From Mesorhizobium sp. M1E.F.Ca.ET.045.02.1.1 (GTDB lineage: Bacteria > Pseudomonadota > Alphaproteobacteria > Rhizobiales > Rhizobiaceae): DNA of 64,000 nt. Each line of letters opens with the position of its first letter. The stretch's first letter is position 1. The stretch spans positions 1,860,001-1,924,000 of the forward strand of contig NZ_CP034447.1 of assembly GCF_003952485.1 (NCBI RefSeq). The letters are read 5' to 3'. Made by a program: the position numbers and the translations under genes. Below are positions 25,726-34,100 of the stretch, in pieces. The notes under the pieces were generated by a model, which made no database searches, was not told where the DNA came from, and saw only the letters and a list, made by a program, of their open reading frames with translations.

Positions 25726-26577
25726 CTATGCGGATTTGCGTTTAGCCGCGGAGGCCTTCGCCCGCACCTTCGATGAAGATTTGCCGGCTTTGCCGCCGCC
25801 CTCTGCGTTCAGGCTCTTCTTCAGCGCGTCGAACAGGTTGACGACATTGGACGGCTTCGCCGGCGCTTTGACCTTGGGCGCCTTCTTGCCGGCCTTCTTG
25901 GCGCGGATCAGCTCGAGCAGCGCATCCCCGTAACGGTCGTCGAACTTCGAAGGGTCGAACTTCGTCCTCTTCTGGCTGATGATGTGCTCGGCGATATCGA
26001 TCATCTCGTCATCCGTCCTGGTTGCCTCGATGTCGTCGAACACGGTGCCTGGCTGGCGCACCGTATCGTCGTAGCGCAGTGTCGTCAGCACCATACCCTT
26101 GCCGAGCGGCTCGATCACCACGGGGCGCTCGCGTTGGTAGAGCACGATGCGCGCGAGGCCGGCCATCTTCTTTGCCGCCATCGCGTCGCGGATGACGGCA
26201 AAAGCCTCTTGCGACACCTTGTCCGCCGGCGAGACATAGTAGGGTGTGTCGAGATAGATCTGCTCGATCGAGGATTTCTCGACGAAGCCGTCCAGGCTCA
26301 TCGTGTGCGAGGACTCGATCTCAACCGCCTCGATCTCGTCTTCCTCGATATGGACGAAGTCGCCGTCGCTGACCTCGTAGCCCTTGATTTCGTCGCCTTC
26401 TTCCAGCGGCTTGCCGGTCTCGGCGTCGACATAGATGCGCTTGACGGTATTGCCGGTCTTGCGGTTGAGGATGCGGAACGAAACCTTCTCGGCATGGGTG
26501 ACGACGTTGGTCAGCTCGATGCCGCAAGTGACCAGCGACAGTTTCAGATAGCCCTTCCAGGCGGGGCGCGGTGCCAT
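25726..26577 (-). CDS. ku: Non-homologous end joining protein Ku
   Basis: A 283-aa bacterial Ku homodimer subunit. The Ku core is complete: WKGYLKLSLVTCGIELTN at the start, the FVHIEEDEIEAVEIESSHTMSLDGFV region and the DTPYYVSPADK segment. The C-terminal tail is rich in lysine and alanine (about 225-283), as usual for LigD-binding and DNA-threading extensions. It is first in an operon with ligD. A GGAAC-17-CGTT promoter lies upstream, so it is likely under the general stress sigma factor. Confidence 0.96.
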   Translation of the reverse strand: MAPRPAWKGYLKLSLVTCGIELTNVVTHAEKVSFRILNRKTGNTVKRIYVDAETGKPLEEGDEIKGYEVSDGDFVHIEEDEIEAVEIESSHTMSLDGFVEKSSIEQIYLDTPYYVSPADKVSQEAFAVIRDAMAAKKMAGLARIVLYQRERPVVIEPLGKGMVLTTLRYDDTVRQPGTVFDDIEATRTDDEMIDIAEHIISQKRTKFDPSKFDDRYGDALLELIRAKKAGKKAPKVKAPAKPSNVVNLFDALKKSLNAEGGGKAGKSSSKVRAKASAAKRKSA

Positions 26578-26609
26578 GGCGAACTCCTGCGCGATGCGAT
26601 CTCAGTCGC

Positions 26610-26635
26610 AACGGACAGGGGCTCGCTTGGGTTCC
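26610..26635 (-). promoter_or_regulatory. EcfG/RpoE2-type promoter of ku-ligD
   Basis: On the minus strand GGAAC (26635-26631), 17 bp, CGTT (26613-26610): the general stress response sigma EcfG consensus of alphaproteobacteria. It lies 33 bp upstream of the ku start codon. RpoE2 control of a Ku gene is known in Sinorhizobium meliloti, which supports this reading. Confidence 0.7.
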
Positions 26636-26663
26636 GGGCGTGCGCCTTGTCGTTGCATAGCCA

Positions 26664-27167
26664 TCAGGCCGCCAGCAGGTTGATCCTGTTCTCGGCAATC
26701 TCGGTGAGCTTGCGGTCGGTGGCCTGCTCTTCCTTAAGGTTCTTGGCCAGCACATTGGCGCAGTCGCTGCGGCCGAGTTGCCTGGCCCAGGCGATCAGCG
26801 TGCCGTAGCGTGTGATCTCGTAGTGCTCGACCGCCTGCGCGGACGCGATCAGCGCGGCATCGAGAACCTCCTTGTCGCCGACGTCGCCGCTCACCTCGTC
26901 GGCTTCCTCGAGGATGCCGTCGATGGCCGGGCAGTTGATGGCCTTGGCCTTGACGCCATGCAGCTCGAACACCTGCTCGACGCGATCGATATGGCCCCTG
27001 GTCTGTTCGAGATGTTTTTCGAAACCGGCCTTCAGCTGCGGGTCGGTCGCCTCGCCGATCATCTTCGGCAGGGTCCGCTCGATCTGCTCTTCGGCATAGT
27101 AGATCTCGCGCAGCATATGGATGAAGAGGTCGTCCAGCGACTTGATGTCTTTCGAAAAGAAACCCAT
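26664..27167 (-). CDS. DUF892 (YciE/YciF-like) ferritin-like protein
   Basis: A 167-aa ferritin-like protein of the DUF892 family. Two helix pairs with probable metal ligands are visible: LREIYYAEEQIERTL, with HLEQTRGHIDRVEQVF (about 52-67), and the later AVEHYEITRYGTLIAWA. The true start is the CAT at 27165-27167 with an AAGGGAAGG ribosome-binding site; the frame runs on 94 codons upstream but is not used. Homologues are stress-induced, and an EcfG-type promoter lies about 90 bp upstream. Confidence 0.9.
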   Translation of the reverse strand: MGFFSKDIKSLDDLFIHMLREIYYAEEQIERTLPKMIGEATDPQLKAGFEKHLEQTRGHIDRVEQVFELHGVKAKAINCPAIDGILEEADEVSGDVGDKEVLDAALIASAQAVEHYEITRYGTLIAWARQLGRSDCANVLAKNLKEEQATDRKLTEIAENRINLLAA

Positions 27168-27258
27168 GGCTTTTGCCTTCCCTTGCTTGTGCCGGGTGGG
27201 GATTCGAACGGCGGCGCGGCCGCCTTCGTCGGAGCGATCCGCACGGTCGTGAAGGGTC

Positions 27259-27284
27259 AACGTGCCCCTCCCCGGGCGGGTTCC
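27259..27284 (-). promoter_or_regulatory. EcfG/RpoE2-type promoter of the DUF892 gene
   Basis: On the minus strand GGAAC (27284-27280), 17 bp, CGTT (27262-27259), the same architecture as the ku promoter 650 bp away. It gives a leader of roughly 85 bases. The rest of the interval 27285-27566 shows no clear gene or site. Confidence 0.7.
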
Positions 27285-27566
27285 TGACGTTTTCCGGACG
27301 CGCAATGAAATTTCCGGGCGGCGGCCGAACGTGAAACAGAAGCGCGCCCAAGCGACATCGGGACGAAACATATGTGATGCAAAAGTCACACGATCCGAAA
27401 TCGCGACAAAAGGCGTGGAAAGACCGCGAATCAGCCGCATTCCAGCCACGAAGCAACGACTTTCGGACCAGAAATTAACATGACGTTCACCGACTATTCA
27501 CGCCTCGACGCTATGCTCTCGGACAATTCGGAAGGGACATCCGAAAACGGGACAGGGACAGGTAAA

Positions 27567-27713
27567 ATGAACTTCTGGAACCACATCGCCGGCTATGCCG
27601 CCGCCATTCGCGAATTCGTCGCGCCGACCTATCGGCCCGAGCGCTATTATATGCGCGGCCCAGGTCCGGCCTGCGCGCGCCGCGGCAACACGCTCGGCGT
27701 CGGCACGAACTGA
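27567..27713 (+). CDS. Small hypothetical protein
   Basis: A possible 48-aa protein beginning MNFWNHIAGYAAAIREFVAP and rich in aromatic and arginine residues near its centre (RPERYYMRG). A GGGACAGG ribosome-binding site precedes ATG 27567; the same frame is open from 27480. No family is recognised and there is no conservation evidence from this window, so the call is tentative. Confidence 0.35.
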   Translation: MNFWNHIAGYAAAIREFVAPTYRPERYYMRGPGPACARRGNTLGVGTN

Positions 27714-27909
27714 TCACGATGCCCGACAGCCGCCACAACAGCCGGATCTGCAAGCCGGCCGCCGACAGCCGCGCCACGACCTATCGTGACGAGCGCCCCG
27801 CCGTCGCCGACGGCAGGCGTGCGACAACGCCGCGACTTTGACGCCGCCGCCGGCTGGCTTAGTGTCCCCCTGGTTTAGCGTAAGGGAGGCACAAGCAGCC
27901 GGGGCCAAC

Positions 27910-28362
27910 ATGACCGACCTGCCCGAACCGAAGCGTCCACTTCTCCCAGGCCAAGCTTACGACGCCCGCCAGCCGCTGATCGTCTTCGACGGCGTCTGCG
28001 TGTTCTGCTCGGGCTTCGTCCAAATGATCGTCAAGCTCGACCGCGACAAGCGCTTCCGCTTCGCCACGGCGCAATCGCCGTTCGGCGAGGCGTTGTTTCG
28101 CAAATACGGCCTGCCGACCGACAATTACGAAACCAACCTGGCCATCATCGACGGCGTGGCCTTCACGAAGCTCGACAGTTTCGTCGCCGTCATGGCGGCG
28201 CTCGGCTGGCCCTGGCGCGCGGCGAGGCTGCTGCTCGTCCTGCCGCAGCCGCTGCGCGACTGGCTCTATGACCGCGTCGCGAAAAACCGCTATGCGCTGT
28301 TCGGCAGGAAGGACAGCTGCGAGATCCCGTCCGCCGAACTGCGGCAGCGGCTGATCGGCTAA
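27910..28362 (+). CDS. DCC family thiol-disulfide oxidoreductase-like protein (DUF393)
   Basis: A 150-aa DUF393 protein. The family signature D-G-x-C-x-x-C is present as FDGVCVFCSGFV (about residues 31-42), suggesting a thioredoxin-like redox role. The later part (RLLLVLPQPLRDWLYDRVAKNRYALFGRKDSC) matches the conserved C-terminal region. ATG at 27910 is chosen as the first methionine of the conserved protein; an upstream TTG frame extension lacks support. Partner unknown. Confidence 0.87.
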   Translation: MTDLPEPKRPLLPGQAYDARQPLIVFDGVCVFCSGFVQMIVKLDRDKRFRFATAQSPFGEALFRKYGLPTDNYETNLAIIDGVAFTKLDSFVAVMAALGWPWRAARLLLVLPQPLRDWLYDRVAKNRYALFGRKDSCEIPSAELRQRLIG

Positions 28363-28363
28363 A

Positions 28364-28408
28364 GCATGTCTCGCGAAAGTGGGAACCGGTTTCGCGACAA
28401 AGACATGC
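28364..28408. repeat. Palindromic REP-like element (F-type)
   Basis: A 45-bp dyad with GCATGTC at the left end and GACATGC at the right, and the motif GAAAGTGGGAACCGGTTTC in the centre. It begins 1 base after the DCC gene stop. Similar elements occur at 35.2 and 43.9 kb. Confidence 0.75.
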
Positions 28409-28450
28409 ATCAGGCCATCGGTGGCGGTTGTCGTCCGCTATCTCGACCGG

Positions 28451-28813
28451 TCATGGTCCGCAAGGTTCGAGCACGATCGCTGCCGCCGCCGCGCTGCCCA
28501 GCTCGCGACAGCCTTTGGCAGTGCACAGCGTCCAGCCTTCCCCGGTCGCGCCGGAGGCTGCCAGCACCAGGCGCGGCTGCGGCCCGATCCGCGGCGTATA
28601 GACCCACCAGCCGTCCCTCAGCACCGAGCCCTGTGGCGGCTCCATGCCGGCGCCGGAGCCCTTCACGCGAGCCTCAACGATCCGCAGCCCGGCAGGCGTC
28701 ACTGTCCAGTCCTCCTGCCAGCGCGTGCGCTCCACCGAATGCGTCCAGGACAGCGTGAAGGCGGCCGTGGCCAGAACCACGGTTTTGCCGGCAGCAAGGA
28801 TGCAAAGGCTCAC
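28451..28813 (-). CDS. DUF1850 protein of the TAXI-TRAP operon
   Basis: A 120-aa protein with a hydrophobic N-terminal segment (LCILAAGKTVVLATAAFTLSW), probably a signal or anchor, and then a DUF1850-like domain (FTLSWTHSVERTRWQEDW motif, where the S-V-E pattern is typical). GTG at 28813 is the likely start because it overlaps the permease stop (GTGA). DUF1850 genes are regularly found after TRAP fused-permease genes; function unknown. Confidence 0.75.
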   Translation of the reverse strand: MSLCILAAGKTVVLATAAFTLSWTHSVERTRWQEDWTVTPAGLRIVEARVKGSGAGMEPPQGSVLRDGWWVYTPRIGPQPRLVLAASGATGEGWTLCTAKGCRELGSAAAAAIVLEPCGP

Positions 28814-30906
28814 GCAGCGTCCCTTGCCGAGGCCTGGCGCGCGCGCCAGCAGTGCCAGCCGATCCACGCAAACGACAACACCCAGCCGGTCTCGTCGGTA
28901 AGCGGCAGCGCCGCGACCAGGAGCACGCCGGCAACGAAAGCGACGATGCGCTCCCACCAGGCCATGCGGCGGGCGAGGAAGCCGACGGCGGCGGCGCCCC
29001 AGAGCACGATGCCCATGCAGGCCTTGACGACGATGTAGGCGACCTCGACCGGATAGCCGAACGAGGCGGCGATCGGGCCGGCATCCTGCAGCATCAGCGC
29101 CGGCGTGTAGACCGCCATGAACGGCACGACAAAACCGGCGATTGCGAGCTTGGTGGCCTGGATGCCGATCTTGAGGCCGCTTTCCCTGGCCATGGGAGCG
29201 GCGGCGAAGGCGGCGAGCGCCACCGGCGGGGTCAGATCGGCCATGATGCCGAAATAGAAGACGAACATGTGGCTGACCAGCAACGGCACGCCGAGCGACA
29301 GAAGCGCCGGGCCGGCGAGCGAGGAGGTGATGATGTAGTTGGGGATGGTCGGGATGCCCATGCCGAGCACAAGGCAGGTGAGCATGGTCAGCACCAGCGA
29401 CAGGAATAGATTGTTCTCGCCGATGGAGATGATCCAGCCGATGAAGGTCGAAGCGATGCCGGTCAGCGTCAGCGTGCCGATGACGATGCCGACGATGGCG
29501 CAGGCGATGCCGACCGGCAGCGCGTTCTTGGCGCCTTCGGCAAGCGAGTCGACGCAGATGCGCAGCGTCTCGCGGCCGCCTTTGAAGGTGATGCAGGCGA
29601 CGACGAGCGCCCCGATGACGAGGCCGAGACTATTGACGCCGAAGCGCATGAAGGAGGCGGCGGCAAGCCCGAGCGCCAGCCAGAAGACGACGCGGAACGC
29701 AAATGGCCCGATCAGCGCCGCCAGCGGCGCGCCGAGGATCAGCACGATGGTCAGCGCCAGGCCCATGGTGCCGGCGAAGATCGGCGTATAGCCGGCAAAC
29801 AGGAGATAGACGAGCACGGCAAGCGGCAGCACCAGCGGCCAGTGCTGCCGCACCGCGTCCCAGGGATTGGGCAGGTCGCCCTTGGCCATGCCGTGCAAGC
29901 CGGCTTTGCCAGCCTCCAGATGCACCTGCCAGAAGCAGGCGCCGAAATAGAGCAGCGCCGGGATGATCGCCGCCTTCACCACCTCGGCATAGGCGATGTT
30001 CAGCGTCTCGGCCATGATGAAGGCGACCGCGCCCATCACCGGCGGCATGATCTGGCCGCCCATCGAGGAGGTCGCCTCGACGGCGCCGGCAAAGGCCGCG
30101 CGGAAGCCGAAGCGTTTCATCAGCGGAATGGTGAACTGGCCGCTGGCCACCACATTGGCAACGCCCGAACCGGAGATGGTGCCCATCAACGCCGAGGAGA
30201 GCACACAGACCTGGGCCGGGCCGCCGCGCCAGGAGCCGACCAGGCCAAGCGCGAAATCGTTGAACAGCGCGATCATGCCGGCGCGCTCGAGGAAGGCAGC
30301 GAAGACGACGAAGATGAAGATATAAGCGGCCGAAACATAGACCGGCGTGCCGTATATGCCTTCGGTGCCATAGGCGAAGGTGTCGACGAGCTGCGCAAAA
30401 TCATAGCCGCGATGGATGAAGGGCGGCGGCAAGTGATTGCCGACGAAGCAATAGGCGAGGAAGATGAAGGCGATGATTGCGAGCGGCAGCCCCATCAGCC
30501 GCCGTGCCGCTTCGAAGACCAGCACCACCAGCACGGTGCCGACGATCAGGTCCGGCGTGGTGAGGAAGCCGGAACGGCGAATGAGATCGGTATAGAACAC
30601 CCAGTTGTAGAGGCCGGTGCCGAAGCCCAGCACACCGAGCGTCCAGAATGCGGTTTTCGCCGGCATGCTCTGGGCGCGCAGATTGGCGATCAGGCCGAAG
30701 CCGAGCAGCAGCAGGAAGCCGACATGCATGGCCCGCACCACCTGGCTGGGCAGGCTGCCATAGGCGGCGATGTAGATCTGAAAGGCGGAAAAGGCGACGG
30801 CAATCAGGAAGGCCGCCTTGCCGGCGATGCCTTCGCCGAAGCCCGGCGGCAGGCCTTCGATAGGCTCTTCGACGGTCGGAGAAAGAACGGTGGGGGTTTT
30901 GGTCAT
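28810..30906 (-). CDS. TRAP transporter fused permease (DctQM, TAXI type)
   Basis: A 698-aa membrane protein: an N-terminal DctQ-like part (about 25-190) fused to a DctM-like part of around 12-14 helices. Conserved segments include GTISGSGVANVVASGQFTIPLM, MGGQIMPPVMGAVAFIMAE and LTMLTCLVLGMGIPTIPNYII. It works with the TAXI binding protein encoded upstream as a secondary, ion-driven importer. ATG at 30906 is used; the open frame upstream runs through a palindromic repeat. Substrate unknown (some TAXI systems take up glutamate or organic acids). Confidence 0.93.
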   Translation of the reverse strand: MTKTPTVLSPTVEEPIEGLPPGFGEGIAGKAAFLIAVAFSAFQIYIAAYGSLPSQVVRAMHVGFLLLLGFGLIANLRAQSMPAKTAFWTLGVLGFGTGLYNWVFYTDLIRRSGFLTTPDLIVGTVLVVLVFEAARRLMGLPLAIIAFIFLAYCFVGNHLPPPFIHRGYDFAQLVDTFAYGTEGIYGTPVYVSAAYIFIFVVFAAFLERAGMIALFNDFALGLVGSWRGGPAQVCVLSSALMGTISGSGVANVVASGQFTIPLMKRFGFRAAFAGAVEATSSMGGQIMPPVMGAVAFIMAETLNIAYAEVVKAAIIPALLYFGACFWQVHLEAGKAGLHGMAKGDLPNPWDAVRQHWPLVLPLAVLVYLLFAGYTPIFAGTMGLALTIVLILGAPLAALIGPFAFRVVFWLALGLAAASFMRFGVNSLGLVIGALVVACITFKGGRETLRICVDSLAEGAKNALPVGIACAIVGIVIGTLTLTGIASTFIGWIISIGENNLFLSLVLTMLTCLVLGMGIPTIPNYIITSSLAGPALLSLGVPLLVSHMFVFYFGIMADLTPPVALAAFAAAPMARESGLKIGIQATKLAIAGFVVPFMAVYTPALMLQDAGPIAASFGYPVEVAYIVVKACMGIVLWGAAAVGFLARRMAWWERIVAFVAGVLLVAALPLTDETGWVLSFAWIGWHCWRARQASARDAA

Positions 30907-30924
30907 TGGCGGGTTCCTGGGGAT

Positions 30925-31059
30925 GCCCTCCCCCTTGAGGGGAGGGTGCCGAGCGAAGCGAGGCGGGTGGGGTCCTCTCGCGTCGAGCACTGCCGCGGCG
31001 ACCCCACCCGTCCATCCGCCTCCGGCGGCTGTCCACCCTCCCCTCAAGGGGGAGGGGGA
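30925..31059. repeat. Inverted repeat pair inside the TRAP operon (E-type arms)
   Basis: Arms at about 30925-30970 and 31003-31059 with the stem CCTCCCC-TTGAG-GGGAGG and a GCGGGTGGGGTC end. They occupy nearly all the 156 bp between the binding-protein and permease genes, so the transcript would carry a large hairpin at this point. Confidence 0.8.
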
Positions 31060-31062
31060 GGC

Positions 31063-32022
31063 TTACTTGATGAGCCCTTTTTCCCTGTAATATTTCTCCG
31101 CGCCGGGGTGCAGCGGCACGGGCATGCCGTCCAGCGCCTTGGCCGGATCGATCGCCTTGGCGGCGGCATGGGCGGCGGCGAGCTGGTCGAGATGCTCGAA
31201 CAGCAGCTTGGTCATCTGATAGGCGGTGTCGTCGGAAACGTCGGCCCGGGTGACCAGGAAATTGCCGACCGCAGCGGTCGCGACATCCTCCGTCTGGCCC
31301 TCATAGGTCCCCTTCGGGATGACGACCGAAAGATAGGGCGAGCCGATCTTGGCGACGTCCTCGGCCGGCACGGCGACGACGTTGATCGGCACCGAGGTGG
31401 CGAGGTCGCGGATCGAGGCGACGCCGAGGCCCGCGGATTGCAGCGTGGCGTCGAGCTGCCGGTTCTTGATCAATTCGACCGATTCGGCGAAAGGCAGATA
31501 TTCGACCCGTCCGAGATCCTCGTATTTCAACCCGGCGGCGGCGAAGATGGCGCGGGCATTGAGTTCCGTGCCGGAAGCAGGCGCACCAACCGACAGGCTC
31601 TTGCCCTTGAGATCGGCGAGCGTCTTGATGCCGGACTCCTTGCTGGCGACGATCTGGATGTAGTTGGGATAGATGGCGGCAATGCCGCGCAATTTGTCGA
31701 GCTTGCCCGGGAAGCCGGCCTCGGTGTTGCCTTCGGCGGCGAGTTTCACCGAATCGCCGAGCGCGAAGGCGATCTCGCCCTTGCCCTGCTGCAACAGGTT
31801 GAGGTTCTCGACCGAGGCCTTCGTCGCCTGCACCTGCGTGCGGGCGCCTTCGATGCCCTTGCCGTAAATCTCGGACAGCGCGACGCCGAGCGGATAATAG
31901 ACGCCCGACGTGCCGCCGGTCAGCACGTTGATGAATTCCTGCGCCCCGGCCGACACGGCGCCGAGGCCGAGCGACAGCGCCAACGCGCCGGCGGCAATAA
32001 ATTTCGTCCTGAAATCGAGCAT
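31063..32022 (-). CDS. TAXI family TRAP solute-binding protein
   Basis: A 319-aa periplasmic binding protein. A signal peptide (FIAAGALALSLGLGAVSAGA, about 7-26) is followed by FINVLTGGTSGVYYPLGVALSEIY, the TAXI N-terminal signature. The GSGK-type segment here is GAPASGTELNARAI. A strong GGAGGAGG site precedes the ATG. It delivers ligand to the fused permease encoded next. The separating repeat could let the binding protein be made in excess. Confidence 0.93.
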   Translation of the reverse strand: MLDFRTKFIAAGALALSLGLGAVSAGAQEFINVLTGGTSGVYYPLGVALSEIYGKGIEGARTQVQATKASVENLNLLQQGKGEIAFALGDSVKLAAEGNTEAGFPGKLDKLRGIAAIYPNYIQIVASKESGIKTLADLKGKSLSVGAPASGTELNARAIFAAAGLKYEDLGRVEYLPFAESVELIKNRQLDATLQSAGLGVASIRDLATSVPINVVAVPAEDVAKIGSPYLSVVIPKGTYEGQTEDVATAAVGNFLVTRADVSDDTAYQMTKLLFEHLDQLAAAHAAAKAIDPAKALDGMPVPLHPGAEKYYREKGLIK

Positions 32023-32203
32023 ATGGTTTCCTCCTCCTGAAACGATCGCGCCATGCCGCCTCCCCGGCGCGAACCTGGGAGTTTAGACGGGAGGCGGCAA
32101 ATGCCAACCCGCAATTGCAGCCATTAGACGAACGGTTGAGTGCTGGCGAAAAGCGCCGGCTTGCGCTCGAATGCTTTGGGGACGAAAGATTTTCGGAGGC
32201 GCC

Positions 32204-32230
32204 TGTCGAAATCGGCCGCGGCCGCACGAC
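32204..32230 (+). promoter_or_regulatory. Candidate ECF42 promoter
   Basis: TGTCGA (32204-32209), 17 bp, CGAC (32227-32230), 46 bp upstream of the YciI-like gene. ECF42 sigma factors are described as using TGTCGA -35 and CGA/TC-type -10 elements in front of their DGPF partner genes, so this fits self-activation of the following two-gene module. Confidence 0.6.
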
Positions 32231-32276
32231 ATAGGTCGGCTAGCAACGACGCGGCCTGCAAAAACGGGAGAACACC

Positions 32277-32639
32277 ATGCGATACATGCTTTTGATCTAC
32301 AACGACGAAGCCGCGATGGCGAATGCGCCGCGCGACAAGACCGAGCAGACCTTGGCGGCCTATGGCGCCTATACCGAAGCCTTGAAGAAATCCGGCGCAT
32401 ACCTCGCCGGCGAAAGGCTGCGCCCGACCCAGGCGGCCACTTCGATACGGCTGGCCAACGGCAAGACCAACGTGCTCGACGGCCCCTATGCCGATACCAA
32501 GGAGCAGCTTGCCGGTTTCTACATGATCGAGGCGACGGACATCGATACGGCCATGGAATGGGGCGCGCGCTGTCCGGCAGCCAGCACCGGCACGGTCGAG
32601 GTGCGGCCGATCTGGGAAATGACCGACTACCTGTCCTAG
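32277..32639 (+). CDS. YciI-like DGPF domain protein
   Basis: A 120-aa YCII-related protein of the DGPF type; the family name motif appears as VLDGPYADTKEQLAGFYMIE (about 67-86). It has a ferredoxin-like fold. A GGGAGA ribosome-binding site precedes ATG 32277. The sigma factor gene begins 4 bases after its stop. DGPF proteins are the standard partners of ECF42 sigma factors; their biochemical role is unknown. Confidence 0.9.
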   Translation: MRYMLLIYNDEAAMANAPRDKTEQTLAAYGAYTEALKKSGAYLAGERLRPTQAATSIRLANGKTNVLDGPYADTKEQLAGFYMIEATDIDTAMEWGARCPAASTGTVEVRPIWEMTDYLS

Positions 32640-32643
32640 CAGT

Positions 32644-33891
32644 ATGGACGGTCGCCCGGAGATGGCGCGGGCGGCCGCCGAGGCGGCCGCCCGGCAGAGC
32701 TACGGCAAGCTGGTCGCCTGGCTCGCGGCCCGCATGCGCGACGTCGCCGGCGCCGAGGACGCGCTGGCCGACGCATTCGCCGCGGCGCTCGAGCGCTGGC
32801 CGAAGAGCGGCGTGCCCGAAAAACCGGAAGCCTGGCTGCTCGCAGTGGCGCGCCGGCGCGACGTCGACGCCGTGCGGCGACGGCTGACCGGCGAGGCGGC
32901 CCGCGACCACCTGCAGCTTATTGCCGAAGAGGCGGAGGCGCGGATGACGAATGACGAGTTGCCCGACGAGCGGCTCAGGCTGATGTTTGCCTGCGCCCAT
33001 CCGGCGATCGAGGCCAGCGTACGCGCGCCGCTGATCCTGCAGACCGTGCTGGGCTTCGACGTCGCCGCAATAGCCTCGGCGTTCCTGGTTGCGCCGGCGA
33101 CGATGGGCCAGCGGCTGGTGCGCGCCAAGACCCGCATCCGCGAGGCCGGCATTCCTTTCCGCGTGCCGGAACGGACCGAGCTCGGCGAGCGACTCGACGC
33201 GGTGCTGGAAGCGATCTACGCCACCTTCGCCGAAGGCTGGTCGGACCCTGCCGGCACCGAGACCAGACGGCGCAACCTCGCCAGCGAAGGCATCTGGCTC
33301 GGCCGGCTGGTCGCGTCGCTGATGCCGGAGGAACCGGAAACGCAGGGACTGCTGGCGCTGATGCTTTTCGCCGAGGCGCGGCGCGCGGCGCGGCGCAACG
33401 CTGATGGCGACTTTGTACCGCTTGCAAAGCAGGACATGGCGCTTTGGGACGAGAAGCTGATCGACGAGGCGGAGCGGCTGCTCAGGCGCGCCGCCGTCAA
33501 GGGTGCCATCGGCCGCTACCAATTGGAGGCGGCCGTACAATCGGCGCATACGGCGCGGCGGCTGAGCGGCCATACCGACTGGGCAGCGATCCGCCAGCTT
33601 TACGACGCGCTGATGGCCGTGGCCGGTTCGCCGGTGGTGGCGATCAATCGCGCGGTGGCGATCGCGGAGGACGAAGGGGCCCCCACGGGTCTTGCCGCGC
33701 TGGACGAGATCGGCGCCGAAAAGCGGCTTGCCGAATACCAGCCCTATTGGGCGGCGCGGGCCGAGCTCTCAGCCAGGCTCGACAAGACTGCCGAGGCCGC
33801 CGAAGCCTATGACCGGGCCATCGGCCTGGAGCGCGATCCGGCCCTGCGCCGTTTCCTGCAGGCGGAGCGGGGGAAGCTGGTGCGAAACTGA
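32644..33891 (+). CDS. ECF42-type RNA polymerase sigma factor
   Basis: A 415-aa extracytoplasmic function sigma factor. Sigma region 2 lies in about 18-85 (RQSYGKLVAWLAARMRDVAGAEDALADAF) and region 4 in about 118-170 (LILQTVLGFDVAAIASAFLVAPATMGQRLVRAK). The long C-terminal extension (about 180-415, DUF6596/TPR-like) is the hallmark of ECF42 and is thought necessary for activity. There is no anti-sigma gene nearby. It is coupled to the DGPF gene and probably drives the upstream TGTCGA-type promoter. Confidence 0.9.
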   Translation: MDGRPEMARAAAEAAARQSYGKLVAWLAARMRDVAGAEDALADAFAAALERWPKSGVPEKPEAWLLAVARRRDVDAVRRRLTGEAARDHLQLIAEEAEARMTNDELPDERLRLMFACAHPAIEASVRAPLILQTVLGFDVAAIASAFLVAPATMGQRLVRAKTRIREAGIPFRVPERTELGERLDAVLEAIYATFAEGWSDPAGTETRRRNLASEGIWLGRLVASLMPEEPETQGLLALMLFAEARRAARRNADGDFVPLAKQDMALWDEKLIDEAERLLRRAAVKGAIGRYQLEAAVQSAHTARRLSGHTDWAAIRQLYDALMAVAGSPVVAINRAVAIAEDEGAPTGLAALDEIGAEKRLAEYQPYWAARAELSARLDKTAEAAEAYDRAIGLERDPALRRFLQAERGKLVRN

Positions 33892-33895
33892 GGGC

Positions 33896-34060
33896 GAATC
33901 TCCCCCCTTGAGGGGGAGATGGCCGCGAAGCGGCCAGAGGGGGTCCTCTCACCTAGATCGCCGACGTTGTCTGTCGTCGCGGAAAAGTGCCGGCGCTTCA
34001 CGCGCGGCGACCCCCTCTCTCGCCTTCGGCGACATCTCCCCCTCAAGGGGGGAGAATTTG
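33896..34060. repeat. Two B-type repeat arms in outward order
   Basis: Arms at about 33896-33948 and 34008-34060 with the stem CCCCTTGAGGGGG and GGCCGCnnnGCGGCC or GCCTTCGGCG side hairpins. As at 19.6 kb the arms point outwards and lack the common core. Located between the convergent sigma factor and cysK genes. Confidence 0.75.
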
Positions 34061-34100
34061 GCGCGGCCAAATGAGGCGCGGCGTATCGCCCCTCGATCGG

